Part shown: piece after piece, positions 1-6,400 of the stretch
Position numbering within the stretch: position 1 is the first letter of the stretch
How the letters are laid out: each line of letters opens with the position of its first letter
From: an uncultured bacterium
Lineage (GTDB): Bacteria > Bacillota > Clostridia > TANB77 > CAG-508
Direction of reading: 5' to 3'
Assembly: GCA_905215615.1 (NCBI GenBank)
Contig: CAJMQM010000017.1
Location: forward strand, 1-16,625
DNA length: 16,625 bases
Notes under the pieces: generated by a model
Seen by the model: the letters and a program-made list of their open reading frames with translations, nothing else
Database searches by the model: none
What the model was told of the DNA's origin: nothing
Position numbers and translations under genes: made by a program

Positions 1-324
1 AATGTGGCAACTAAAGTTTTTCCTTCACCTGTTTTCATTTCTGCAAATTCTACCTTGATGTAATACAATACCACCTATTAACTGAACATCAAAGTGACGC
101 ATACCTAATACTCTTTTAGCTCCTTCTCTAACAACTGCAAATGCTTCTGGTAAAATATCGTCTAAAGTTTTTCCCTCTGCAAGCATTTTTTGAAATTCAT
201 CTTTTTTTGATCTTAGTTCTGCGTCTGTTAATTTTTGCATTTCTGGTTCTAATGCATTTATTTTATTAACAATAGGTTGAACTCTTTTTACTTCCTTTTC
301 GCTGTAAGACTTAAATAATCCCAT
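1..324 (-). CDS. secA: SecA N-terminal part, frameshifted and cut by the window edge
   Basis: SecA is the ATPase that drives Sec-dependent protein export through SecYEG. The N-terminal 90 or so residues are diagnostic: YSEKEVKRVQPIV, LDDILPEAFAVVREGAKRVLG, then RHFDVQLIGGIVLHQGRI. The start is ATG at 322-324, with AAGGAG 8-9 nt upstream. After GRI the family continues AEMKTGEGKTLVAT. Those residues are present, but in another frame: the reading frame that starts at ATG runs into CRNENR and a TGA at 25-27. Dropping one base from the T run (AAA at 45-47 on the given strand) restores the SecA frame through to position 1. The rest of the gene, including most of the motor, lies beyond the window. 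SecA is essential, so a base-calling or assembly error is more likely than a true null allele. Identity is very secure from the matched residues. Confidence 0.93.
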
Positions 325-369
325 GTCCTTCTCTCCTTCTTCTTTATGTAATTAAAATTTATCTATCTT

Positions 370-398
370 AATATATCACTTCTTATAAAAAATCGCAA
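370..398 (-). promoter_or_regulatory. Likely sigma-A promoter of secA
   Basis: On the minus strand TTGCGA (393-398) is followed by a 17-nt spacer and TATATT (370-375). This places transcription start near 363, about 40 nt before the secA ATG. Spacing is ideal and each hexamer is one or two bases off consensus. AT-rich DNA gives chance -10 matches, so the -35 and the spacing carry the weight. Confidence 0.6.
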
Positions 399-564
399 TA
401 CATTAAGTCCAAATAATTTTAGTAGTTACATTATTTGTTACCATTTTATAATTTGTTAAATGTATTTAGACTCTATTTTTTACTAAACATTAACCTTATT
501 TAATGAATAAAAGAAATTTTGTCTCATATTATTTAATAATCAATTATAGAAAGAGGGATTTAAT

Positions 565-1107
565 ATGTTTGTATTTAATGTTAAGTTAAATGGAAATAAA
601 TTAGGAAAAATATTTTTAATAATATTAATAATTATTATTTTAATTGTTACTGGCATTGTGTGCTATAACCTTTTTAACAAGTCTGCTTTTAAAACTAATG
701 ATACATATAATAAAAACATGGTTTATGAGCTTTCTCCTCAAAACTATGCTAATGTGCTTCAAACTGTTCATAATAATATTGATGATTATGTAGGTCAAAA
801 AATTAGATTTTCTGGGTATGTATATAGAATTTTTGATTTTACAGAAAAACAATTTGTGTTAGCAAGAGATATGATTATTTCTTCTGACTTTCAAACAGTT
901 GTTGTAGGTTTTTTATGCGAGTGCAATGAGGCTAAAACTTTTAATGATAATGAGTGGGTAGAAATAGAAGGTGAAATAACAAAAGGAAACTATCATGGAG
1001 ATATGCCTATAATTAAAATTACGTATATAAATAGAATTGATGTTCCAAATGAAGAAATTGTATACCCTCCTGATAGCTCTTTTGTTCAAACTTCAACTGT
1101 GTTATAG
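565..1107 (+). CDS. Membrane-anchored protein with TIGR03943/YcgQ-like C-terminal domain
   Basis: 180 residues. A single hydrophobic helix at about 14-37 follows a short N-terminal segment, and the rest should lie outside the membrane. Residues about 58-170 resemble the C-terminal domain of the TIGR03943/DUF1980 (YcgQ) family as I recall it. The matches are VGQKIRFSGYVYR, then KQFVLARDMI, VVGFLCEC, DNEWVEIEGEI, MPIIKI and the ending EEIVYPP. Full-length members are longer and have more membrane segments; only one is present here. The family's usual Cys-Cys with a following Ala-Asp after the R-F-V-I strand is replaced by ISSDFQ, so a metal or redox role tied to those cysteines would be lost. 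In Bacillota YcgQ is usually the partner of a YcgR-type permease; none is adjacent here. The start is supported by AGAGGG about 8 nt upstream. Its stop lies 4 nt from the stop of the convergent gene. Molecular function is unknown. Confidence 0.75.
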   Translation: MFVFNVKLNGNKLGKIFLIILIIIILIVTGIVCYNLFNKSAFKTNDTYNKNMVYELSPQNYANVLQTVHNNIDDYVGQKIRFSGYVYRIFDFTEKQFVLARDMIISSDFQTVVVGFLCECNEAKTFNDNEWVEIEGEITKGNYHGDMPIIKITYINRIDVPNEEIVYPPDSSFVQTSTVL

Positions 1108-1111
1108 ATAT

Positions 1112-2212
1112 TTAAGTTTGTCTTTCAAATATTGTTTTAAAAACACCTTTATCAATTAAAGTTGAAAAGACATTTTTTATAATAATTAAAACTATTGGTC
1201 CAATAATCATACCCAATATTCCTATAAATTTGTAGCCTGTATACATTGCAATTAAAGTGAATATTGGGTGTATTCCTATTTGACCACTGACTATTCTTGG
1301 TTCTATAAATTGTCTTACAATAGACATTATTGCCCATAAAACAAGTATTGAAATACCTAATGTTATATCTCCTGTACAAGCAGAAATTATAGCCCATGGT
1401 AACATTACAAAACCAGAGCCGAATATTGGTAATAAATCTATAAATCCTATAAGTAAGGCTGCCATTAATGGGTATTGAACATTTAATCCTATAATATGGA
1501 AAATGTATAAACCTATTAATGAAATTATAAAAGATATTAGCACTAATATTAATTCTGCTTTTAGGTAACCACCAAGTGATTTTATTAATTTTCTTAAATG
1601 TATTCCAAAAGTTTTAACCCATTGTTGAGGAAAATGGTGTTCTAATTGGTCTAACATATAAATTCTATCTACACACATAAAATAAAGTGCAAGTAATGTA
1701 ATTGCAGTATATATTCCAATTGTAGGTATTGATGTTAGAAAATTAAGTATAGAAGTAAGCCAACTTTTTACAAATTCTATTATTACTCCAACAAATTCCA
1801 TTGCCGAGTTTTGTATTGTACTCATAACATTTTCAGGTATATTCCATTTGCTCATATCTATTTTACTTATAATATTTTCTACAAATTTAACAGCTGTATC
1901 AAAATATGTATTTAAATTTTCAAGTAATTTTGATGCTTCTGTTATTATTGTAGTTGTTCCCCATACTATTAGTCCTATTATTATAGTAAGTGATAATATA
2001 AATACTATTATGGCACTTGTTTTTCTTTTTAGCTTTGCCTTTTTCATTATTAATTTTATTAAGGGTTCTATCATTAAAGATAGTATAAATGCTATTAGAA
2101 ATGGCATATAAAAAACTGCTAATTTAAAAGCTAAATATATTCCAATAATAGTAATTAATACAATTACAATGTTTTTTAAAACCTTTCCCCAATAGTTCAT
2201 GTCAATTACCAT
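1112..2212 (-). CDS. AI-2E family transporter, YtvI-like
   Basis: A polytopic membrane protein of 366 residues in the AI-2E/PerM exporter family. The layout matches the family: two N-terminal hydrophobic helices, a further helix, a soluble stretch at about 95-160 (ASKLLENLNTYFDTAV onward), then four or more helices. The conserved C-terminal block includes GFIDLLPIFGSGFVMLP, QFIEPRIVSGQIGIHP and GYKFIGILGMIIGPI. The QIGIHP block and the length fit the sporulation-associated YtvI branch, but the substrate of this branch is not known to me. The reading frame extends to a TTG at 2228-2230, but that would place the ribosome binding site GGAGGA (2221-2226) inside the coding region. ATG at 2210-2212, 8 nt after GGAGGA and 16 nt after the predicted transcription start, is the better start. 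Family is secure; the YtvI subfamily is likely rather than certain. Confidence 0.88.
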   Translation of the reverse strand: MVIDMNYWGKVLKNIVIVLITIIGIYLAFKLAVFYMPFLIAFILSLMIEPLIKLIMKKAKLKRKTSAIIVFILSLTIIIGLIVWGTTTIITEASKLLENLNTYFDTAVKFVENIISKIDMSKWNIPENVMSTIQNSAMEFVGVIIEFVKSWLTSILNFLTSIPTIGIYTAITLLALYFMCVDRIYMLDQLEHHFPQQWVKTFGIHLRKLIKSLGGYLKAELILVLISFIISLIGLYIFHIIGLNVQYPLMAALLIGFIDLLPIFGSGFVMLPWAIISACTGDITLGISILVLWAIMSIVRQFIEPRIVSGQIGIHPIFTLIAMYTGYKFIGILGMIIGPIVLIIIKNVFSTLIDKGVFKTIFERQT

Positions 2213-2234
2213 ATGTATTTTCCTCCGCAATATA

Positions 2235-2264
2235 AATATACATTATTTTCCAGTAATATGTCAA
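2235..2264 (-). promoter_or_regulatory. Strong promoter of the YtvI-like gene
   Basis: On the minus strand a perfect TTGACA (2259-2264) is separated by 18 nt from TATATT (2235-2240). Predicted transcription start is near 2228, leaving a leader of only about 16 nt that contains the GGAGGA site. This rules against the upstream TTG start and shows the gene is transcribed independently of the CBS gene before it. Confidence 0.7.
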
Positions 2265-2267
2265 TAT

Positions 2268-2294
2268 AAGAATGCAGAATTATCCTGCATTCTT
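2268..2294 (-). terminator. Hairpin at the 3' end of the CBS gene
   Basis: A perfect 10-bp stem (AAGAATGCAG / CTGCATTCTT) encloses a 7-nt loop. On the minus strand the CBS stop codon (2280-2282) overlaps the loop, and the hairpin is followed by a weak U-rich run (TATATT). It ends 4 nt before the -35 of the next gene. The weak tail makes efficient termination uncertain. Confidence 0.55.
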
Positions 2295-2717
2295 TGTTTC
2301 ATCACAACAAATATTTTCAAGGGTATTACAAAGTCCTTGTGTGCTTACATTTTCATTTGCTGCTAAATCCCCTAAAGTTAAAATTCCTACTATCTTGTCA
2401 TTATCAACAACTGGAATTCTTCTTATTTGATTTTGAGACATCATCTGCTCTGCTTCAGATATATCTGTATTTGGTGTACAACAACATACATTGCAAGACA
2501 TTATATCGCTAACTGGTGTAGTTTTTACATCTTTATCACATGCAACAGTTCTTAAAATAATATCTCTGTCTGTAACAACACCAACTACTTTTTGTGAATC
2601 ATCACAAACTGGTATACAACCTATATGGTTGTCCATCATAATTTTAGCACAGTCTTTTATTGTGCTACTAGGCTTTACACAGCAAACTTCATTACACATA
2701 CACTCTTTTACTTTCAT
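2280..2717 (-). CDS. Cysteine-rich protein with two CBS domains
   Basis: 145 residues, essentially a stand-alone Bateman module. CBS1 covers about 1-60 (VKPSSTIKDCAKIMMDN, then VVGVVTDRDIILR). CBS2 covers about 70-128 (TPNTDISEAEQMMSQ, RRIPVVDNDKIVGILTLGDLA). Such pairs normally bind adenine nucleotides or S-adenosylmethionine and act as sensors or partner subunits. What is unusual is 15 cysteines in 145 residues, many in clusters: CMC and CC near the start, CNVCCC at the start of CBS2, and CC near the C-terminus. The stereotyped IM-(T/S) positions that open each CBS repeat are partly replaced by Cys. The frame is open to 2771, but ATG at 2715-2717 has AGGTGG about 6 nt upstream and begins with the typical MKVK, so it is chosen. 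It is a single gene with its own promoter and hairpin. Ligand and partner are unknown. Confidence 0.88.
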   Translation of the reverse strand: MKVKECMCNEVCCVKPSSTIKDCAKIMMDNHIGCIPVCDDSQKVVGVVTDRDIILRTVACDKDVKTTPVSDIMSCNVCCCTPNTDISEAEQMMSQNQIRRIPVVDNDKIVGILTLGDLAANENVSTQGLCNTLENICCDETKNAG

Positions 2718-2738
2718 AATTACCCACCTTTCTTTTAA

Positions 2739-2766
2739 GGTATAAAATAGATTGTAAATTTTGCAA
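2739..2766 (-). promoter_or_regulatory. Possible promoter of the CBS gene
   Basis: On the minus strand TTGCAA (2761-2766), a 16-nt spacer and TATACC (2739-2744) lie about 20 nt before the ribosome binding site. Hexamers are imperfect. A repeated TTTACAAT element sits within the spacer, so a regulator bound there would interfere with RNA polymerase. Confidence 0.45.
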
Positions 2767-2836
2767 CCCACATACCTTTCTTAAATTTAAAGATTGTAAA
2801 TTATACAATTGTTGAATTCTCTTTAATTTACAATTT
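2749..2836. repeat. Repeated AATTTACAAT elements upstream of the CBS gene
   Basis: AGATTGTAAATT occurs identically at 2749-2760 and 2791-2802, exactly 42 bp apart, about four helical turns. The same core in the opposite orientation, AATTTACAATTT, is at 2825-2836. The rest of the 2718-3046 intergenic stretch is AT-rich DNA with one terminator and no gene that I can support. The spacing and position suggest an operator, but low complexity makes chance repeats easier. Confidence 0.4.
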
Positions 2837-2863
2837 TTAAATTTTCATTAATTATTTTACCCT

Positions 2864-2902
2864 AAAAAAATAAAGATATGCATTACTATTTTGCATATCT
2901 TT
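2864..2902 (-). terminator. Rho-independent terminator for the 3047-3709 gene
   Basis: An 11-bp perfect stem (AAAGATATGCA / TGCATATCTTT, 2872-2882 and 2892-2902) with a 9-nt loop is followed on the minus strand by TATTTTTTT. It lies about 145 nt past the stop of the 220-residue gene, giving that mRNA a long 3' untranslated region. Confidence 0.75.
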
Positions 2903-3046
2903 CAAAAATTTGTAAAATTTTTAATTAAATTTCTCATTATATAATTTTGTAATTTTTATAATTAAAGTTCTAAGTTGCAATTATAAAATTTTAATAATAA
3001 ATAGAATTATACTTAAATACTAATTTTTTAACTTATTATATTTGCA

Positions 3047-3709
3047 TTAAAACTTATAATAATCTGAATATTCTCTAGGTCTAATTGGTGGTCTAGGAGG
3101 TCCAGGATTTACTGGAGGTTTTGGTGGTCTCCCAATTGGAGGTCTATTCCCTTCTAACAATCTTTTTAATATTAAAATCTGGATTAAATCTCTTAACAAA
3201 TTATTGCTTGGTCTTACTTGTCTAGTTTCTCTTACTTCTTTTATTTCTCTATTTTCCCTAGATTCTATATTAGTGTTATTGTTTCGTTGTTGTGTTATTT
3301 GTTGTGATGTTTGTGTGTTAGGCTTTATTGTTCTATTTTGCTGTCTTTGTTCATTTGTAGGAGTATTTTTCTCGTTATTTACAGTTGCCCTAACATTAAT
3401 TACTGTCATTTCTGTTTCTTCTAAATTTTTATATACTTCATCTGTCATTTTTAAAACTAATTCTTTTGTTATTGGCTCATTGTTGCCTTCACACACCTTA
3501 CATACCATTGGGTTTACAATTTTATATATTTCTGGATACATATCTATAAAATTATCATTTTGAGAATTTAATCTATCTGTATCTTGATTTACTAAGTTTT
3601 CATCATTAAATTGTAAATAGTTATTATTAAAGCTTGAATATGTATTTTGTCTTTCCATAGGGTAACCAAGAACTGCTCGCATATAATCTTCGTAACTTTG
3701 ATAATACAT
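3047..3709 (-). CDS. Hypothetical protein with Asn/Gln-rich middle and Pro-rich tail
   Basis: 220 residues, not recognised. There is no signal peptide or membrane helix. Residues 1-20 are Tyr-rich (MYYQSYEDYMRAVLGYP). A compact segment at about 55-105 (MYPEIYKIVNPMVCKVCEG, then ITKELVLKMTDEVYKNLEE) has the look of a small folded domain with a CxxC pair. Residues about 108-165 are Asn/Gln/Thr/Arg-rich and probably disordered. A hydrophobic helix-like patch, NLLRDLIQILILKRLLEG, is followed by a proline tail (RPPIGRPPKPPVNPGPPRPP). The pattern of a short folded head with a repetitive polar and Pro-rich tail is seen in spore-surface and coat-associated proteins, but that is inference only. GGGAGG stands 8 nt before ATG 3707-3709. 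The gene lies 60 nt after murD on the same strand, and its start is buried in a large inverted repeat. Confidence 0.75.
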   Translation of the reverse strand: MYYQSYEDYMRAVLGYPMERQNTYSSFNNNYLQFNDENLVNQDTDRLNSQNDNFIDMYPEIYKIVNPMVCKVCEGNNEPITKELVLKMTDEVYKNLEETEMTVINVRATVNNEKNTPTNEQRQQNRTIKPNTQTSQQITQQRNNNTNIESRENREIKEVRETRQVRPSNNLLRDLIQILILKRLLEGNRPPIGRPPKPPVNPGPPRPPIRPREYSDYYKF

Positions 3710-3750
3710 ATAATATACCTCCCTTTTACTTTGTATATTATATGTATTAT
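3701..3750. repeat. 18-bp perfect inverted repeat around a start codon
   Basis: Arms at 3701-3718 and 3733-3750 are exact reverse complements (ATAATACATATAATATAC and its complement), with a 14-nt centre. On the minus strand the right arm contains the ATG of the 220-residue gene, and the centre contains most of its GGGAGG site. If transcription enters from murD, the start codon would be sequestered in a hairpin with the ribosome binding site in the loop. If transcription starts inside the left arm, the repeat would act only as DNA. Confidence 0.85.
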
Positions 3751-3769
3751 TTTTTTATTTGTTACTAAA

Positions 3770-5170
3770 TTATAATTCGTTTACTAGTTCTTTAAACTTA
3801 TTTCCTCTTTCTGCAAAATTCTTAAATAAATCAAAACTTGCACTTGCTGGAGAAAATAATACAATTTCTCCTTTTTCTGCAATTTGATTTGCCAATTCTA
3901 CTGTTTCTTTTAATGTAGAACAATGATAAATAGGCATACTTTTTTGCTCTGCGGTTAACTCTTTTACAACTGCATCATGTATTTTGTCAGCAGTTGCACC
4001 CATTAAAATTAGTTTACTAACATTATCTACTATTGGTTTAGCAATTGGTGTATAGTCCAAATGTTTATCATACCCACCTGCTATTAATACTATTTTTTCA
4101 TCAAATGAATTTAGTCCTGCTATTGTTCTTGATGGGCTTGTTCCAATTGAATCATTATACCAGTTTACTCCATTAATACTTCTTACAAGTTCAAGTCTAT
4201 GTTCTACGCCTGAAAAATCTTTAATAGTTTTTATTTGGCTTTCTACATCTACCAGTGATGCAGTTGCAGCTATTGCAGCACAAGCATTTTCACAGTTATG
4301 TACTCCTCTTAATTTCATATCTTTTGAGGCTAACACATGTCTTCTTACTCCATCTTTGCACATTTTTATTAGCCCATCATCATAAATTACACCATTATCA
4401 AGTTTGTTTTTACTACTAAAGTAGATAACATTTCCATTTGCTTCTTTGGCAAATTTGTTTGTAATTTCATTATCATAGTTTAATACTAAAATATCATTTT
4501 CTTTTTGATATTTGAAAATGTTTTTCTTAGAATCTATATATTCTTCATAAGATTTGTGTATATCTAAATGATTTGGTGCAATATTTGTTATAACAGATAT
4601 ATTAGGGCTTACTTCCATGTCCATTAGTTGGAAACTGCTCATTTCTAGCACTACAATATCATTTGGTGTCATATTTTTAATTTCTGTAAATAAAGGAATT
4701 CCTATATTTCCTCCTAAAAAGCAGTTGTACCCCGCATCTTTTAAAATAGCGTAGATTAAGCTTGTAGTAGTAGTTTTACCATCGCTTCCTGTTACTCCAA
4801 TTATTTTACAAGGCGCTAGTTTTAAAACCATTTCTATTTCAGAAGTTAAAATTGCACCTTTATTTACTTCTTTTATAATCTCTGGCTTGTCAGGTCTACA
4901 ACTTGGAGACCTAAATATTATGTCAAAACCAACTAAATTATCAAGATTATTTTCGCCAGTATATATCTTAAAATTATATTCTTTAATTTTATTTATTATT
5001 TCTGGTTCAAAATTTTCTTCGCTTTTTTTATCAAAAACTGAAACATTTGCACCTAAGCTATGTAAGTAATCTAACATAGGTAAATTGCTTACTCCAAGAC
5101 CTATAATTGCTACTTTTTTATTGCTTAAATATTTTTCAAAATCATCTAGTTTTGCATTGTAATATGACAT
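3770..5170 (-). CDS. murD: UDP-N-acetylmuramoyl-L-alanine--D-glutamate ligase
   Basis: MurD adds D-glutamate to UDP-MurNAc-L-Ala in the cytoplasmic stage of peptidoglycan synthesis, using ATP. The 466-residue length is normal. Domain 1 (about 1-105) is a Rossmann-like UDP-binding fold: VAIIGLGVSNLPMLDYL, then IIFRSPSCRPDKP. Domain 2 carries the ATP loop GVTGSDGKTTTTS at about 125-137 and NIAPNHLDIH. Domain 3 has GVEHRLELV, NDSIGTSPSRT, VLIAGGYDKHLDYTP and the C-terminal FSPASASFDLFKNFAERG. ATG 5168-5170 is supported by GGGAGTGG 5 nt upstream, which overlaps the stop codon of the kinase gene 12 nt before it. The two genes are therefore almost certainly co-transcribed. No other mur or division genes are adjacent, so this is not the classical dcw cluster. 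Confidence 0.97.
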   Translation of the reverse strand: MSYYNAKLDDFEKYLSNKKVAIIGLGVSNLPMLDYLHSLGANVSVFDKKSEENFEPEIINKIKEYNFKIYTGENNLDNLVGFDIIFRSPSCRPDKPEIIKEVNKGAILTSEIEMVLKLAPCKIIGVTGSDGKTTTTSLIYAILKDAGYNCFLGGNIGIPLFTEIKNMTPNDIVVLEMSSFQLMDMEVSPNISVITNIAPNHLDIHKSYEEYIDSKKNIFKYQKENDILVLNYDNEITNKFAKEANGNVIYFSSKNKLDNGVIYDDGLIKMCKDGVRRHVLASKDMKLRGVHNCENACAAIAATASLVDVESQIKTIKDFSGVEHRLELVRSINGVNWYNDSIGTSPSRTIAGLNSFDEKIVLIAGGYDKHLDYTPIAKPIVDNVSKLILMGATADKIHDAVVKELTAEQKSMPIYHCSTLKETVELANQIAEKGEIVLFSPASASFDLFKNFAERGNKFKELVNEL

Positions 5171-5182
5171 TTATACCACTCC

Positions 5183-5860
5183 CTATCTTATTTTTTTAAA
5201 CACTTCATCTGCTGAAGCTTTAGCACTGTTACAATTTGTAACATCTACTACTACTGTTTTATCATATATTTTATAAAAACCTGCTTCTTCTTGTAATTTA
5301 TCTCTTTCTAAAATATTCTTTCTAATTTCTTCCTCATCGCATTTTCCATTATATTGTATGCATTTTCTTCTTATACGTTCATCTAATGAAGCTATAATAA
5401 AAATGTGATAATCAAGTTCTGGGTAAATTTTCATTAAATCCCTTCCAGATACAATAACATTATAGTTTTTCTTGAAATTGTCTATTATTTTTTTACCAAA
5501 AGCATAAAAATTTTTATTATCTGCTATTTTACTTATTTCAGAAACTGCAATTGAAGATTTAGCAGATTGTATTTTTTCTTCATCAATTTCTTTTCCATCT
5601 ATTAAAATTATTGTGTCACGATTTTCAAGTTTTATTTCTATTTTTAATTTTTCCATTACGGATTTTATATCTACATTATTCATATTTTTCTTTAAATCTT
5701 GTAAATCTGTTCCAGAATTCATTAGTGCATAAACAATTGCCCTATATAAATTTCCACCTTCTAAAATAATACTATTTGGAATTAAATTAAGAAGTTCTCT
5801 ACAAATTGAAGTTTTTCCCGCTCCAACATAACCTTCTATTCCAATTACTTTGTTTTCCAT
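5183..5860 (-). CDS. Cytidylate kinase-like P-loop kinase
   Basis: About 225 residues, in the size range of bacterial CMP kinase. The P-loop is GYVGAGKTS close to the N-terminus. ILEGGNLYRAIVYAL aligns with the Cmk segment LDTGAMYRA, and VSGRDLMKIYPELDYHIFI with GRD-x-VFPDAD. HIFIIASLDERIRRK is the lid region, and ERDKLQEEAGFYKIYD with VVVDVTN fits the C-terminal RD and D-T-T motifs. The NMP-contacting segment departs from consensus (EGG for DTG), so the substrate may not be CMP and I give no gene symbol. A GTG at 5867-5869 would add three residues. ATG 5858-5860 is preferred because it puts the P-loop at the usual distance, but neither start has a strong ribosome binding site. A TATAAT on the minus strand at 5900-5905 may be its -10. 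murD begins 12 nt downstream. Confidence 0.78.
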   Translation of the reverse strand: MENKVIGIEGYVGAGKTSICRELLNLIPNSIILEGGNLYRAIVYALMNSGTDLQDLKKNMNNVDIKSVMEKLKIEIKLENRDTIILIDGKEIDEEKIQSAKSSIAVSEISKIADNKNFYAFGKKIIDNFKKNYNVIVSGRDLMKIYPELDYHIFIIASLDERIRRKCIQYNGKCDEEEIRKNILERDKLQEEAGFYKIYDKTVVVDVTNCNSAKASADEVFKKIR

Positions 5861-5985
5861 AAATTTCACTTCATTTCTTTTTTATTTTTTTACAAAAACA
5901 TTATACTACATTTTTTATCTATTTTGTATATTTTTTATTTTTTTGTGCAAAATATAATTGAAAAAAGAAATGGAGGTGCTGTAAT

Positions 5986-6093
5986 ATGCCAGATAAGAAA
6001 AACAATAAAAACAATAAAAATAATAATAGCAATAAGAATAATAACCAAAATCAAAATAATAATAAAAATGAAAAAAATAATAATTGTAAATAA
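5986..6093 (+). CDS. 35-residue Asn/Lys-rich peptide
   Basis: A short gene of 35 codons: MPDKK, then a run dominated by Asn and Lys with a few Gln, Ser and Glu, ending NNNCK and TAA. GGAGGT at 5972-5977 stands 8 nt before the ATG, as good a ribosome binding site as any in the window. A TATAAT at 5953-5958 lies upstream, and a GC-rich hairpin follows 15 nt after the stop. That combination argues for a true small gene despite the low-complexity sequence. The product would be basic, highly soluble and disordered, with a single Cys next to the C-terminus. Small basic Asn-rich proteins occur in spores of Bacillota, but nothing here ties it to sporulation. Function unknown. Confidence 0.65.
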   Translation: MPDKKNNKNNKNNNSNKNNNQNQNNNKNEKNNNCK

Positions 6094-6108
6094 GTATACA
6101 CATAAAAT

Positions 6109-6127
6109 GGCAGCCTACAAGGCTGCC
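6109..6127. terminator. Bidirectional terminator between convergent genes
   Basis: GGCAGCC (6109-6115), a 5-nt loop and GGCTGCC (6121-6127) form a perfect GC-rich stem. The plus strand continues TTCTTCATGTTTT and the minus strand ATTTTAT. It sits between the 35-residue gene and the opposing gene ending at 6157, so it can end transcripts from both sides. Confidence 0.8.
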
Positions 6128-6156
6128 TTCTTCATGTTTTACTATAATTTTAATTA

Positions 6157-6399
6157 TTATTTTTCTTCGTGAGTTGGTTTGCTAGGTGTCTTTGTTCTAT
6201 TATTTTGTCCTTTTTTAATGATTTTTTCTTCCATTTTTTCAAAAACTCTTGTTTTAGGGTTTAAAAGATATTTTATCTTTTTTTCTCTTTCTGATAATTC
6301 CACAATACATTTTTCTTGTTCTCTTAAGCTGTTTTTCATTGAATAAATTAGTACAGTATCTGTTCTAGGCATTGCATATTGTATAAACTTTTGATACAT
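6157..6399 (-). CDS. Probable C-terminal part of the transglutaminase-like protein
   Basis: 80 codons from ATG 6397-6399, which follows the upstream gene's TAG by one nucleotide. There is no Shine-Dalgarno site. The product is helical and charged (MYQKFIQYAMPRTDTVLIYS, then SLREQEKCIVELSEREKK), with a basic tail. The same frame is open upstream of this ATG and reads HKSLGITELFSMYQKF, a plausible continuation of the helix that ends the 197-residue product. Deleting one base near 6426-6434 joins the two into one protein of about 285 residues. The alternative is genuine stop-start translational coupling of two genes. I favour one frameshifted gene. Confidence 0.6.
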   Translation of the reverse strand: MYQKFIQYAMPRTDTVLIYSMKNSLREQEKCIVELSEREKKIKYLLNPKTRVFEKMEEKIIKKGQNNRTKTPSKPTHEEK

Positions 6400-6400
6400 A

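Noticed and set aside
2213..2230. TTG start extending the YtvI-like protein by six residues
   Set aside because: The extension translates the ribosome binding site GGAGGA, and the predicted transcript starts at about this point.
5924..6172. 82-codon plus-strand reading frame overlapping the 35-residue gene
   Set aside because: Its start has no ribosome binding site. The GGAGGT at 5972-5977 is positioned for the ATG at 5986 in another frame, and the product is an Ile/Lys run caused by AT-rich sequence.
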